Assembly (NCBI GenBank): GCA_019418605.1 | Contig: DYBN01000027.1 | Location: forward strand, 7,638-71,637 | Length of the DNA stretch: 64,000 nt | Reading direction: 5' to 3' | From: Sutterella sp. | GTDB taxonomy: Bacteria; Pseudomonadota; Gammaproteobacteria; Burkholderiales; Burkholderiaceae_F | The notes under the pieces: generated by a model | What the model was told of the DNA's origin: nothing | What the model saw: the letters and a program-made list of their open reading frames with translations, nothing else | Database searches by the model: none | In this document: in pieces, positions 8,511 through 17,938 of the stretch | Position numbering within the stretch: the first letter of the stretch is position 1 | Layout: each line of letters begins with the position of its first letter | Made by a program: the position numbers and the translations under genes

Positions 8511-9701
8511 ATGGCCAAGGGTAAGTATGAACGCACTAAGCCCCATGTGAATGTGGGCACGATCGGTCACGTTGACCATGGCAAGACGACGCTGACGGCT
8601 GCCATCTGCACGGTTCTCGCCCAGAAGTACGGCGGCGAAGCCAAGGCATACGATCAGATCGACGCGGCGCCTGAAGAAAAGGCGCGCGGCATCACGATCA
8701 ACACGGCGCACGTCGAGTACGAGACGGAACACCGTCACTATGCGCACGTTGACTGCCCGGGGCACGCCGACTATGTGAAGAACATGATCACGGGTGCGGC
8801 GCAGATGGACGGCGCGATTCTGGTTGTGTCGGCCGCCGACGGCCCGATGCCGCAGACCCGCGAGCACATTCTGCTGGCTCGCCAGGTGGGCGTTCCCTAC
8901 ATCATCGTGTACCTCAACAAGTGCGACATGGTTGACGATCCCGAGCTTCTGGAGCTCGTGGAAATGGAAGTGCGCGAACTGCTGAGCAACTACAACTTCC
9001 CGGGCGACGACATCCCGATCATCAAGGGTTCCGCCAAGCTCGCGCTCGAAGGCGACAAGGGCGAACTCGGCGAACAGTCGATCATGAAGCTTGCCGAGAC
9101 GCTCGACAGCTACATCCCGACGCCGCAGCGTGCTCTTGACCAGCCGTTCCTGATGCCGATCGAAGACGTGTTCTCGATCTCGGGCCGCGGCACGGTGGTG
9201 ACGGGGCGCGTCGAGCGCGGCGTGATCCGCGTGGGCGACGAAATCGAAATCGTGGGCATTCGTCCGACGGCGAAGACGACCTGCACGGGCGTTGAAATGT
9301 TCCGCAAGCTGCTTGACGAAGGCGAAGCGGGCGACAACGTGGGCATTCTGCTGCGCGGCACCAAGCGCGAAGAAGTCGAGCGCGGTCAGGTTCTCGCCAA
9401 GCCCGGTTCGATCACGCCGCACACGAAGTTTGCCGCCGAGGTGTACGTTCTCACCAAGGAAGAAGGCGGCCGCCACACGCCGTTCTTCAAGGGCTATCGT
9501 CCGCAGTTCTACTTCCGCACGACGGACGTCACCGGCACGATCGAGCTGCCCGAGGGCGTTGAGATGGTGATGCCGGGCGACAACGTGTCGATGACCGTGC
9601 AGCTCATCTGCCCGATCGCCATGCAGGAAGGCCTGCGCTTTGCTATCCGCGAAGGCGGCCACACGGTCGGCGCCGGCGTGGTGAGCAAGATCATCGAGTA
9701 A
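8511..9701 (+). CDS. tuf: elongation factor Tu
   Basis: This 396-residue EF-Tu has the P-loop GHVDHGKTTL, the DCPGHADY switch motif and NKCD. It delivers aminoacyl-tRNA to the ribosome. The start follows AAGGATTTAAGGACCAAAA. Betaproteobacteria usually carry a second tuf copy elsewhere; none is in this window. Confidence 0.99.
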   Translation: MAKGKYERTKPHVNVGTIGHVDHGKTTLTAAICTVLAQKYGGEAKAYDQIDAAPEEKARGITINTAHVEYETEHRHYAHVDCPGHADYVKNMITGAAQMDGAILVVSAADGPMPQTREHILLARQVGVPYIIVYLNKCDMVDDPELLELVEMEVRELLSNYNFPGDDIPIIKGSAKLALEGDKGELGEQSIMKLAETLDSYIPTPQRALDQPFLMPIEDVFSISGRGTVVTGRVERGVIRVGDEIEIVGIRPTAKTTCTGVEMFRKLLDEGEAGDNVGILLRGTKREEVERGQVLAKPGSITPHTKFAAEVYVLTKEEGGRHTPFFKGYRPQFYFRTTDVTGTIELPEGVEMVMPGDNVSMTVQLICPIAMQEGLRFAIREGGHTVGAGVVSKIIE

Positions 9702-9725
9702 GGCTCGAAAAAATTTGAAGGAGCC

Positions 9726-9745
9726 GGCGCCCTGAGACGGGCGCC
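9726..9745 (+). terminator. hairpin at the end of the str operon
   Basis: GGCGCCC and GGGCGCC pair around TGAGAC just after tuf. There is no T-tract behind it, so it is at best a weak intrinsic terminator; the next promoter begins 20 bases downstream. Confidence 0.45.
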
Positions 9746-9765
9746 GTGAATTCCTCCAAAAACTC

Positions 9766-9794
9766 TTGACAGAGTATGGGGGCGTGGGTATACT
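9766..9794 (+). promoter_or_regulatory. promoter of the S10 operon
   Basis: TTGACA and TATACT are separated by exactly 17 bases, close to a consensus sigma-70 promoter. It fires about 40 bases before rpsJ, so the S10 operon is separately transcribed from str. Confidence 0.85.
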
Positions 9795-9841
9795 GCGCCC
9801 CCTAGTTCTTTTTTTGTTCTTTTCTCAGGAAAATCAAAGAA

Positions 9842-10150
9842 ATGCAGTCCCAGCGCATTCGCATTCGCCTCAAGGCGTTTGACTACAAGCTGATCGACCA
9901 GTCGGCGCTCGAAATCGTCGACACCGCAAAGCGCACCGGCGCCGTGGTTCGTGGTCCGGTTCCGCTTCCCACCCGCATCCAGCGTTTCGACATCCTGCGT
10001 TCGCCCCACGTCAACAAGACGAGCCGCGACCAGCTCGAAATCCGCACCCATCAGCGCCTGATGGACATCATTGATCCGACCGACAAGACGGTTGACGCCC
10101 TCATGAAGCTTGACCTTCCGGCAGGCGTGGACGTCAAGATCAAGGTGTAG
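9842..10150 (+). CDS. rpsJ: 30S ribosomal protein S10
   Basis: The 102-residue sequence matches S10/NusE (RIRIRLKAFDYKLID, PLPTRIQRFDILRSPHVNK). S10 is part of the 30S head and also joins NusB in antitermination complexes. It is the first gene of the S10 operon, directly behind a near-consensus promoter. Confidence 0.98.
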   Translation: MQSQRIRIRLKAFDYKLIDQSALEIVDTAKRTGAVVRGPVPLPTRIQRFDILRSPHVNKTSRDQLEIRTHQRLMDIIDPTDKTVDALMKLDLPAGVDVKIKV

Positions 10151-10188
10151 CAATCGATTCGATTTTTTAAGCGTTCGCCATCTTCCGA

Positions 10189-10207
10189 TGAAACTTTGAA
10201 AGTTTCA
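10189..10207. promoter_or_regulatory. rpsJ-rplC intergenic hairpin
   Basis: TGAAACTT and AAGTTTCA form a perfect eight-base stem with a TGA loop within the unusually long 223-base gap between rpsJ and rplC. No other gene is visible in the gap. A leader structure is possible; function unknown. Confidence 0.35.
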
Positions 10208-10373
10208 GAGACGAGGGAAGGGGGCGGGCGCGTTTTGCGTCGCTTCTGGCACACCAAAGCAATCGATCGGCGTTGCGAACACTCTCTAAAAAAGACAAGT
10301 TCGAACCTCCCGTCGTGAAGCGATTTTTCTAAAAGTACGGTCCCGGCCAATCGCAGCCGGGGTGGAGATATAA

Positions 10374-11018
10374 ATGAGTGATAAGCTCGGCTTAGTCGGC
10401 CGCAAGATCGGCATGACGCGCATCTTCCAGGACGACGGCACGTCTGTTCCTGTGACGGTGATCGACGTGTCCGGCAACCGCGTGATGGCGGTCAAGACGG
10501 TTGAAACCGACGGCTATAACGCAATCCAGGTCGCGTTCGGCTCCAAGAAGCCCTCGCGCGTCAACAAGGCGCTCGCCGGCCAGTTTTCGAAGGCCGGCAT
10601 CGAAGCTGCCGCCACGTTGAAAGAGTTCCATATCGATGCTGACAAGGTTGCCGAATACAAGCCCGGCACCGTCCTCGGCGCCGATCTGTTCACGGCCGGC
10701 CAGAAGGTCGACGTGACCGGCACCACCATCGGTAAGGGTTTTGCCGGCGCCATCAAGCGCCACCACTTCAAGTCCAACCGCGCCACGCACGGCAACTCCG
10801 TGACGACCCGCGCTCCCGGCTCCATCGGCAACCGCCAGGATCCGGGCCGCGTGTTCCCCGGCAAGCGCATGGCGGGCCATCTCGGCGCCGCTCAGCGCAC
10901 GACCCAGAATCTCGTGGTTGCGCGTGTTGACGCTGAACGTGGTCTTCTGCTCGTCCGCGGCGCCGTTCCCGGCTCCAAGGGCGGGGAAGTCATCGTCCGC
11001 GCGGCGGTCAAGGCCTAA
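10374..11018 (+). CDS. rplC: 50S ribosomal protein L3
   Basis: A 214-residue L3 (LGLVGRKIGMTRIFQDDG start). The GNRQDPGRVFPGKRMAGH loop that contacts the peptidyl transferase centre is intact, including the glutamine that PrmB methylates in other bacteria. A good GGTGGAGATATAA precedes the ATG. Confidence 0.98.
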   Translation: MSDKLGLVGRKIGMTRIFQDDGTSVPVTVIDVSGNRVMAVKTVETDGYNAIQVAFGSKKPSRVNKALAGQFSKAGIEAAATLKEFHIDADKVAEYKPGTVLGADLFTAGQKVDVTGTTIGKGFAGAIKRHHFKSNRATHGNSVTTRAPGSIGNRQDPGRVFPGKRMAGHLGAAQRTTQNLVVARVDAERGLLLVRGAVPGSKGGEVIVRAAVKA

Positions 11019-11030
11019 TAGGAGCGATCA

Positions 11031-11651
11031 ATGGAACTCAATGTACTCAATGAACAGGGTCAGGAAACGGGCAAGCAGTCCGCCTCCGATGCCGTGTTCG
11101 GCCGCGAATACAACGAAGCGCTGGTGCACCAGCTCGTGGTTGCCTATCAGGCCAACGCCCGTCAGGGCACGCGTGCTCAGCTGAGCCGTGAATTCGTGCG
11201 TCACTCGACCAAGAAGCCCTGGCGTCAGAAGGGCACGGGCCGCGCCCGCAGCGGCATGACCTCTTCTCCGTTGTGGCGTGGAGGCGGCCGCGCCTTCCCG
11301 AATTCTCCCGAGGAGAATTTCAGCCACAAGGTGAACAAGAAGGCCTATCGCGCCGCCATGGCCGTGATTTACTCCAAGCTCGTCGCCGACGGCCGTCTGG
11401 TGGTGATCGACTCCATCGGCGCCGAAAGCCCCAAGACCAAGGAGTTCGCCGCCAAGCTCAAGACCATGGGTCTCGACCACGTGATGATCATCACCGAGTC
11501 CGTGGACGACAACCTTTTCCTGGCTTCCCGCAACTTGAAGAATGTGCTCGTTGTGGAGCCGCGTTATGCTGATCCGCTCTCCCTGATCTTCTACCACAAG
11601 GTGGTGGTTACCAAGGGTGCGGTCGCCAAGCTCGAGGAGATGCTGGGATGA
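11031..11651 (+). CDS. rplD: 50S ribosomal protein L4
   Basis: The 206-residue L4 has the RPWRQKGTGRAR-type extended loop (here KKPWRQKGTGRARSG) that lines the exit tunnel. In E. coli L4 also represses the S10 operon. The last bases overlap the start of rplW (ATGA), indicating translational coupling. Confidence 0.98.
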   Translation: MELNVLNEQGQETGKQSASDAVFGREYNEALVHQLVVAYQANARQGTRAQLSREFVRHSTKKPWRQKGTGRARSGMTSSPLWRGGGRAFPNSPEENFSHKVNKKAYRAAMAVIYSKLVADGRLVVIDSIGAESPKTKEFAAKLKTMGLDHVMIITESVDDNLFLASRNLKNVLVVEPRYADPLSLIFYHKVVVTKGAVAKLEEMLG

Positions 11652-11947
11652 ACCAAGAACGTCTGTTGAAGGTCCTCGTTGGTCCGATCATCTCGGAGAA
11701 GGCCACGTTTATTGCCGAGAAGAACCGGCAGTACGCCTTCGTGGTGGCTCCCGACGCAACGAAGACGGAAGTCAAGGCCGCTGTGGAACTGTGCTTCAAG
11801 GTGCAGGTGAGCAGCGTTCAGATTCTGACCCTCAAGGGCAAGAAGAAGCGTTTCGGCCGCAACATGGGTGCACGCAGCGACGTGCGCAAGGCCTACGTGA
11901 CCCTCAAGGAAGGTCAGGACATTAACTTCTTGGATGAGGTGAAGTAA
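11648..11947 (+). CDS. rplW: 50S ribosomal protein L23
   Basis: A 99-residue L23 (ERLLKVLVGPIISEKAT; GKKKRFGRNMG loop). It lies at the tunnel exit and docks trigger factor and SRP. Start overlaps the rplD stop; its own stop overlaps the rplB start (TAATG). Confidence 0.97.
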   Translation: MNQERLLKVLVGPIISEKATFIAEKNRQYAFVVAPDATKTEVKAAVELCFKVQVSSVQILTLKGKKKRFGRNMGARSDVRKAYVTLKEGQDINFLDEVK

Positions 11948-12774
11948 TGGCTCTCGTCAAACTTAAGCCGACCTCGCCCGGCCGCCGTCACGCGGTCAAG
12001 GTCGTTACTCCCGGTCTGCATAAGGGAAAGCCCTTTGCCGCGTTGACCGAGAAGAAGAATCGCGGTTCCGGCCGCAACAGCAACGGCCACATTACGTGCC
12101 GTCACAAGGGCGGCGGCTCCAAGCGCGCCTATCGCCTGATCGACTTCCTGCGCAACAAGGACAACATTGCAGCCCGCGTCGAGCGCATCGAATACGATCC
12201 GAACCGCTCCGCGCACATCGCTCTCGTGCTCTACGCCGACGGCGAGCGCCGCTACATCATCTGCCCGAAGGGGCTCAATGTGGGCGACACGATCATGAGC
12301 GGCCAGGAAGCCCCGATCAAGGTGGGCAACGCTCTGCCGCTGCGCAACATTCCGGTCGGCTCGACCATTCACTGCATTGAAATGCTCCCCGGCAAGGGTG
12401 CGCAGCTCGTGCGTTCGGCCGGTGCCTACGCGCAGCTCATCGCCCGCGAGGGCGCCTATGCGCAGATTCGTCTGCGCTCGGGCGAAGTGCGCCGCATTCT
12501 GATCGAGTGCCGCGCCACCATCGGCACGGTGGGCAATGAAGAAAACAGCCTGCGTGAACTCGGCAAGGCCGGCGCCACCCGCTGGCGCGGCATCCGCCCG
12601 ACCGTTCGCGGCAAGGTGATGAACCCGGTGGATCACCCGCACGGCGGCGGCGAAGGCCGCACCGGTACGGGCCGCGCGCCTGTCACGCCGTGGGGCCAGC
12701 TCACCAAGGGCTACCGCACTCGCAACTCCAAGCGCACCGACGGCATGATCGTCTCGCGCCGCTATGACAAGTAA
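11947..12774 (+). CDS. rplB: 50S ribosomal protein L2
   Basis: A 275-residue L2, required for subunit association and peptidyl transfer. The conserved NPVDHPHGGGEGR segment with the key histidine is present near residue 225. It overlaps rplW by one base. Confidence 0.98.
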   Translation: MALVKLKPTSPGRRHAVKVVTPGLHKGKPFAALTEKKNRGSGRNSNGHITCRHKGGGSKRAYRLIDFLRNKDNIAARVERIEYDPNRSAHIALVLYADGERRYIICPKGLNVGDTIMSGQEAPIKVGNALPLRNIPVGSTIHCIEMLPGKGAQLVRSAGAYAQLIAREGAYAQIRLRSGEVRRILIECRATIGTVGNEENSLRELGKAGATRWRGIRPTVRGKVMNPVDHPHGGGEGRTGTGRAPVTPWGQLTKGYRTRNSKRTDGMIVSRRYDK

Positions 12775-12786
12775 GGGGGCTCGTAA

Positions 12787-13065
12787 ATGTCTCGTTCGTT
12801 AAAGAAAGGGCCCTTTGTTGACGGGTCCCTGATGAAGAAAGTTGAGGCCGCCCAGGCCAGCCGCGACAAGCGGCCCCTGAAGACCTGGTCTCGCCGCTCG
12901 ACCATTCTTCCGGAGTTCATCGGCCTGACGATCGCCGTGCACAACGGCCGCCAGCATGTGCCGGTGTACATCAATGAAAACATGGTTGGCCACAAGCTCG
13001 GCGAATTCGCGCTGACCCGCACGTTCCACGGTCACGCCGCCGACGCCAAGAAGGTCAAGGGGTAA
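12787..13065 (+). CDS. rpsS: 30S ribosomal protein S19
   Basis: The 92-residue sequence is a standard S19 (SRSLKKGPFVDGSLMKKVE; RRSTILPEFIGLTIAVHNG). It sits in the 30S head contacting the A-site. Preceded by AAGGGGGCTCGTAA. Confidence 0.98.
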   Translation: MSRSLKKGPFVDGSLMKKVEAAQASRDKRPLKTWSRRSTILPEFIGLTIAVHNGRQHVPVYINENMVGHKLGEFALTRTFHGHAADAKKVKG

Positions 13066-13069
13066 TTAA

Positions 13070-13402
13070 ATGGAAACTACTGCAATCGTTCGTGGCGTTC
13101 GCCTCTCGGCTCAGAAGGGCCGTCTGGTCGCCGACCTGGTTCGCGGTAAGCCCGTGGACAAGGCCCTCAACATCCTGCGCTACACGCAGAAGCGCGCCGC
13201 CGGCATCATCCTCAAGGCGCTGGAATCTGCGATCGCCAATGCCGAACACAACGACGGTGCCGACATCGACGAGCTGTACGTAACCAAGATCTACGTGGAA
13301 AAGGCCACGACGCTGCGCCGCTTCGGCGCCCGCGCCAAGGGCCGCGGTACGCGTATCAACAAGCAGACGGCCCACATCTTCGTGACCGTCGGCGACAAGT
13401 AA
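13070..13402 (+). CDS. rplV: 50S ribosomal protein L22
   Basis: A 110-residue L22 with the beta-hairpin end EKATTLRRFGARAKGRGTR that lines the exit tunnel; the hairpin shows no insertion or deletion of the sort associated with macrolide resistance. Start lies four bases after the rpsS stop. Confidence 0.97.
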   Translation: METTAIVRGVRLSAQKGRLVADLVRGKPVDKALNILRYTQKRAAGIILKALESAIANAEHNDGADIDELYVTKIYVEKATTLRRFGARAKGRGTRINKQTAHIFVTVGDK

Positions 13403-13416
13403 AAGGAAGGTGGACC

Positions 13417-14205
<789 letters not shown>

Positions 14206-14207
14206 GA

Positions 14208-14624
14208 ATGCTGCAACCGAATCGTACAAAGTACCGTAAGGATCAGAAGGGCCGCAACTACGGTTTGGCCCAGCGCGGCGCCAACGTGAGCTTCGGTGAG
14301 TTTGGCCTGAAGGTGGTCGAACGCGGCCGCCTGACGGCTCGTCAGATCGAAGCCGCTCGTCGTGCGCTCACCCGCCACATCAAGCGCGGCGGACGCGTTT
14401 GGATCCGCGTCTTCCCGGACAAGCCCATTTCGAGCAAGCCCGCTGAGGTGCGTATGGGCAACGGCAAGGGCAACCCCGAGTACTGGGTCGCCCTCGTGCA
14501 GCCGGGCCGCGTTATCTATGAAATGGACGGCGTCGACGAACAGCTCGCCCGCGAAGCCTTTGCGCTGGCCGCCGCGAAGCTGCCTCTGAAGACGAAGTTC
14601 GTTGTCCGCCAGATCGGCATGTAA
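14208..14624 (+). CDS. rplP: 50S ribosomal protein L16
   Basis: A 138-residue L16 (LQPNRTKYRKDQKGRN; the RVFPDKPISSKPAEVRMG segment that contacts tRNA). The arginine region hydroxylated by YcfD in E. coli (GKGNPEYW) is conserved. Two bases separate it from rpsC. Confidence 0.97.
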   Translation: MLQPNRTKYRKDQKGRNYGLAQRGANVSFGEFGLKVVERGRLTARQIEAARRALTRHIKRGGRVWIRVFPDKPISSKPAEVRMGNGKGNPEYWVALVQPGRVIYEMDGVDEQLAREAFALAAAKLPLKTKFVVRQIGM

Positions 14625-14636
14625 GGAGAGACGGAC

Positions 14637-14831
14637 ATGAAAGCAAAAGAACTGCGCGCCATGGATGAGGCCGCGCTCACCAAGGAGTTGAACGACCTGC
14701 TCACCACGCACTTCAAGCTGCGCGTGCAGAAGGCCACGCAACAGCTCCAGAACACGAATCTGCTGCGCACGACGCGTCGAGACATCGCGCGCGTTCGCAC
14801 GATTCTCGCTCAGAAGGCGGCTGCGAAATGA
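14637..14831 (+). CDS. rpmC: 50S ribosomal protein L29
   Basis: A 64-residue L29 with the standard two-helix sequence (KELRAMDEAALTKELNDL; NLLRTTRRDIARVRTIL). Its stop overlaps the rpsQ start (ATGA). Confidence 0.96.
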   Translation: MKAKELRAMDEAALTKELNDLLTTHFKLRVQKATQQLQNTNLLRTTRRDIARVRTILAQKAAAK

Positions 14832-15106
14832 CCGAAAACAACGTTGAAATGAAAAAGCTCACCCGAACCCTCATCGGGACGGTGACGAGCGACAAGATGG
14901 ACAAGACCGTGACGGTCCTCGTGGAGCGTCGCGTCAAGCACCCCCTGTACGGCAAGTACGTCGTCGAGAGCAAGAAGTATCACGCTCATGACGAGACGAA
15001 CCAGTGCGGCGTGGGCGATCGCGTCGAAATCGCCGAGACGCGTCCGGTTTCCAAGACCAAGGCCTGGACCGTGACCCGCGTGCTCGAGAAGGCCGTGATC
15101 ATCTAG
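14828..15106 (+). CDS. rpsQ: 30S ribosomal protein S17
   Basis: The 92-residue sequence matches S17 (RTLIGTVTSDKMDKTVTVLVE; HDETNQCGVGDRVEIAETRP). It binds the 5' domain of 16S rRNA early in assembly. It ends the S10 operon here; a promoter and long leader follow it. Confidence 0.97.
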   Translation: MTENNVEMKKLTRTLIGTVTSDKMDKTVTVLVERRVKHPLYGKYVVESKKYHAHDETNQCGVGDRVEIAETRPVSKTKAWTVTRVLEKAVII

Positions 15107-15126
15107 TCGAGTCCGCTCGAAAAAAT

Positions 15127-15155
15127 TTGCAAGTTGCAGAGTTCCTCTGTATACT
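15127..15155 (+). promoter_or_regulatory. promoter of the spc operon
   Basis: TTGCAA and TATACT are 17 bases apart, only 21 bases after the rpsQ stop. Together with the long leader that follows, it marks a separately initiated spc operon starting with rplN. Confidence 0.75.
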
Positions 15156-15172
15156 TGCGCACTCGCGTAAAT

Positions 15173-15194
15173 GCCGACCCCCAACAGGGTCGGC
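15173..15194 (+). promoter_or_regulatory. hairpin at the 5' end of the spc leader
   Basis: GCCGACCC and GGGTCGGC pair perfectly around CCAACA, starting about 18 bases after the -10 box. Only a short T-run (GTTTGC) follows. It would lie at the very 5' end of the transcript, where it could stabilise or attenuate the message. Confidence 0.45.
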
Positions 15195-15384
15195 GTTTGC
15201 GTCGAAAATTCAGGGCTGCAGCGCCGTGCCGCTTCCGCCCGCCGCGACCTTGGCAGGGGACATACCTGCGCCAAAGGGCTGCCGGCGGGTTGATTCTCCA
15301 GGGACGCCGGCGCATTTTGCGGTCTTTCTCCCGGACGGGACCAATACTATCCGTACTACGGAATAAGTTGGAATTTACAAAGCC

Positions 15385-15753
15385 ATGATTCAGATGCAAA
15401 GCAGGCTGGACGTCGCCGACAATACCGGCGCGCGTTCAGTGATGTGTTTTAAGGTGTTGGGCGGCTCCAAGCGCCGCTACGCAAACATCGGTGACGTCAT
15501 CAAGGTTACGGTCAAGGAAGCTGCTCCGCGCGGGCGCGTCAAGAAGGGCGAGGTCTACAACGCTGTTGTGGTCCGCACCGCCAAGGGCGTGCGTCGTGCC
15601 GACGGCTCTCTGGTTCGTTTCGATGGCAACGCCGTCGTTTTGCTCAACTCGAAGTTGGAGCCTGTGGGCACCCGTATCTTCGGACCGGTCACGCGCGAGC
15701 TGCGTACCGAAAAGTTCATGAAGATCGTCTCACTTGCTCCCGAAGTCATTTAA
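15385..15753 (+). CDS. rplN: 50S ribosomal protein L14
   Basis: A 122-residue L14 (MIQMQSRLDVADNTGARSVM). First gene of the spc operon, preceded by a 278-base leader instead of the usual short gap after rpsQ. No strong Shine-Dalgarno stands before the ATG (GAATTTACAAAGCC). Confidence 0.97.
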   Translation: MIQMQSRLDVADNTGARSVMCFKVLGGSKRRYANIGDVIKVTVKEAAPRGRVKKGEVYNAVVVRTAKGVRRADGSLVRFDGNAVVLLNSKLEPVGTRIFGPVTRELRTEKFMKIVSLAPEVI

Positions 15754-15765
15754 GGAGGCCGACAG

Positions 15766-16086
15766 ATGCAACGCATCCGTAAAGGTGACGAAGTCATCGT
15801 CATCGCCGGCAAGGATAAGGGCGTCAAGGGTATCGTGACCGCCCGCACCGACGACCGTCACATCGTGGTCGAAGGCGTCAACGTCGTCAAGAAGTGTGTT
15901 CGTCCCAACCCCATGACGGGCGTTGAGGGCGGCATTGTCGACAAGACTCTCCCGATCGATCAGTCCAACGTGATGCTCGTCAATCCTGCGACCGGCAAGG
16001 GCGACCGCGTCGGCTTCAAGGAAGTCGACGGCAAGAAGGTCCGCGTGTTCAAGAGCAATGGCGCCGTGGTCGGCGCCAAGGCGTAA
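15766..16086 (+). CDS. rplX: 50S ribosomal protein L24
   Basis: A 106-residue L24 (KGDEVIVIAGKDKGVKG KOW motif at the N-terminus). It initiates 50S assembly. AAGGAGG stands before the ATG. Confidence 0.97.
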   Translation: MQRIRKGDEVIVIAGKDKGVKGIVTARTDDRHIVVEGVNVVKKCVRPNPMTGVEGGIVDKTLPIDQSNVMLVNPATGKGDRVGFKEVDGKKVRVFKSNGAVVGAKA

Positions 16087-16098
16087 GGAGTAAGGACA

Positions 16099-16638
16099 AT
16101 GAGCCGTTTCCAGACTCTGTACCGTGAGCAGATTGTTCCCGAGCTCTCCAAGAAGTTCGGCTACAAGACCCTCATGCAGGTTCCCCGCATCACCAAGATC
16201 ACGCTCAACATGGGCGTCGGTGAAGCGGTCAACGACAAGAAGATGATCGACAACGCCGTTGCCGACATGACCAAGATCGCCGGCCAGAAGCCCGCCATCA
16301 CCCGCACCCGCAAGGCCATCGCGAACTTCAAGATCCGCGAGAACATGCCCATCGGCTGCATGGTGACGCTGCGCGGCGAGCGCATGTACGACTTCCTTGA
16401 CCGCCTTGTGACGATCGCCTTCCCGCGCGTGCGCGACTTCCGCGGCGTCTCGGGCCGCGCCTTCGACGGCCGCGGCAACTACAACATCGGCCTCAAGGAA
16501 CAGATCATTTTCCCGGAAATCGAATACGACAAGATCGACGCGATCCGTGGTCTGAACATTTCCATCACGACGACGGCGAAGACCGACGAAGAGGCCAAGG
16601 CCCTTCTGGCCGGTTTCCGCTTCCCGTTCCGCAATTGA
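16099..16638 (+). CDS. rplE: 50S ribosomal protein L5
   Basis: A 179-residue L5 (LYREQIVPELSKKFGYKT; RVRDFRGVSGRAFDGRGNY). It binds 5S rRNA and contacts P-site tRNA. Preceded by AAGGAGTAAGGACA. Confidence 0.98.
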   Translation: MSRFQTLYREQIVPELSKKFGYKTLMQVPRITKITLNMGVGEAVNDKKMIDNAVADMTKIAGQKPAITRTRKAIANFKIRENMPIGCMVTLRGERMYDFLDRLVTIAFPRVRDFRGVSGRAFDGRGNYNIGLKEQIIFPEIEYDKIDAIRGLNISITTTAKTDEEAKALLAGFRFPFRN

Positions 16639-16654
16639 GATAGGTGCAAAACAA

Positions 16655-16960
16655 ATGGCGAAGTTATCTCTGATTAACCGCGAACACAAGCGCGAAGCCA
16701 CCGTTGCGAAGTTCGCTGCCAAGCGCGCCGCCCTCAAGGCGATTATCAATGACGCTTCCCGCTCGATGGAAGAGCGCTACGAAGCCCGTCTTGCGCTGCA
16801 GGCTCTGCCGCGCAATGCGAGCCCCGTGCGTCTGCGCAACCGCTGCGGCCTCACCGGCCGTCCGCGCGGCACGTTCCGCAAGTTTGGCCTTGCGCGCGGC
16901 ATGATCCGCGACGCGGCCATGCGTGGTGACATTCCCGGCCTCATCAAGGCCAGCTGGTAA
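16655..16960 (+). CDS. rpsN: 30S ribosomal protein S14 (zinc-independent type)
   Basis: The 101-residue S14 is the long form without paired CxxC zinc ligands, as in other proteobacteria (NRCGLTGRPRGTFRKFGL). It follows rplE by 16 bases. Confidence 0.97.
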   Translation: MAKLSLINREHKREATVAKFAAKRAALKAIINDASRSMEERYEARLALQALPRNASPVRLRNRCGLTGRPRGTFRKFGLARGMIRDAAMRGDIPGLIKASW

Positions 16961-16977
16961 GCGAGGAGATTACTGAC

Positions 16978-17373
16978 ATGAGTATGAGTGATCCGATCGC
17001 CGATATGCTGACCCGCATCCGCAACGGTCAGATCGTCGACAAGAGCGAAGTCGTGATGCCGAGCTCCAAGCTCAAGGTTGCCATCGCGCAGGTTCTCAAG
17101 GACGAGGGCTACATCGACGGCTTCTCCGTCGAAGTCAATGAAGGCAAGCCCCAGCTGCATATCGGCTTGAAGTACTATGCGGGCCGCCCCGTGATCGAAC
17201 GCATTGAGCGCGTTTCGCGTCCCGGCCTGCGCATTTACAAGAACCATGAGTCCATTCCCCAGGTGATGAACGGCCTGGGCATTGCGATCGTCTCGACCCC
17301 CAAGGGCGTGATGACCGACCGCAAGGCCCGCGCCGCCGGCATCGGTGGTGAAGTGCTCTGCTACGTTGCTTAA
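16978..17373 (+). CDS. rpsH: 30S ribosomal protein S8
   Basis: A 131-residue S8 beginning MSMSDPIADMLTRIRNG. S8 binds the 16S central domain and represses the spc operon in E. coli. GAGGAG lies before the start. Confidence 0.98.
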   Translation: MSMSDPIADMLTRIRNGQIVDKSEVVMPSSKLKVAIAQVLKDEGYIDGFSVEVNEGKPQLHIGLKYYAGRPVIERIERVSRPGLRIYKNHESIPQVMNGLGIAIVSTPKGVMTDRKARAAGIGGEVLCYVA

Positions 17374-17387
17374 TCGGGAGGTGCAAT

Positions 17388-17921
17388 ATGTCTCGTATTG
17401 GTAAGCATCCCGTTGAGCTCGCCCAGGGCGTGACGGCGACGATTGCCGACGGCTTCATCACCGTCAAGGGCCCCAAGGGCGAAGTGAAGATGCACGTGCT
17501 GCCGCTCATCACGGTCGAGCAGGAAGGCAATACGCTGAAGTTCTCGCGCAACGACGAATCGCGCGAATCGAACATGAACGTGGGCACGATGCGCGCGCTC
17601 GTGGCCGACATGAACACGGGCGTCTCCAAGGGCTTTGAAAAGAAGCTCACGCTCGTGGGCGTGGGCTACCGTGCACAGGCCCAGGGCAACAAGCTCAACC
17701 TGCAGCTCGGCTTCTCGCACCCGGTCGTGCATGAAATGCCCGAGGGCGTCACCGTTGAAACCCCGAGCCAGACCGAAATCGTGGTGAAGGGCGCCGACAA
17801 GCAGAAGGTTGGCCAGACTGCCGCCGTCATTCGCAGCTACCGCGCTCCCGAACCCTACAAGGGCAAGGGCATCCGCTACGCTGACGAACGCGTGGTGATC
17901 AAGGAAACCAAGAAGAAGTAA
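17388..17921 (+). CDS. rplF: 50S ribosomal protein L6
   Basis: A 177-residue L6 (SRIGKHPVELAQGV; PEPYKGKGIRYADE near the C-terminus). It lies near the sarcin-ricin loop. GGGAGGTG precedes the ATG. Confidence 0.98.
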   Translation: MSRIGKHPVELAQGVTATIADGFITVKGPKGEVKMHVLPLITVEQEGNTLKFSRNDESRESNMNVGTMRALVADMNTGVSKGFEKKLTLVGVGYRAQAQGNKLNLQLGFSHPVVHEMPEGVTVETPSQTEIVVKGADKQKVGQTAAVIRSYRAPEPYKGKGIRYADERVVIKETKKK

Positions 17922-17938
17922 AGCGGGGTTGTGAGACT

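Noticed and set aside
9702..9841. tRNA genes near tuf
   Set aside because: Looked for tRNA-like TpsiC arms here and across the window; none found.
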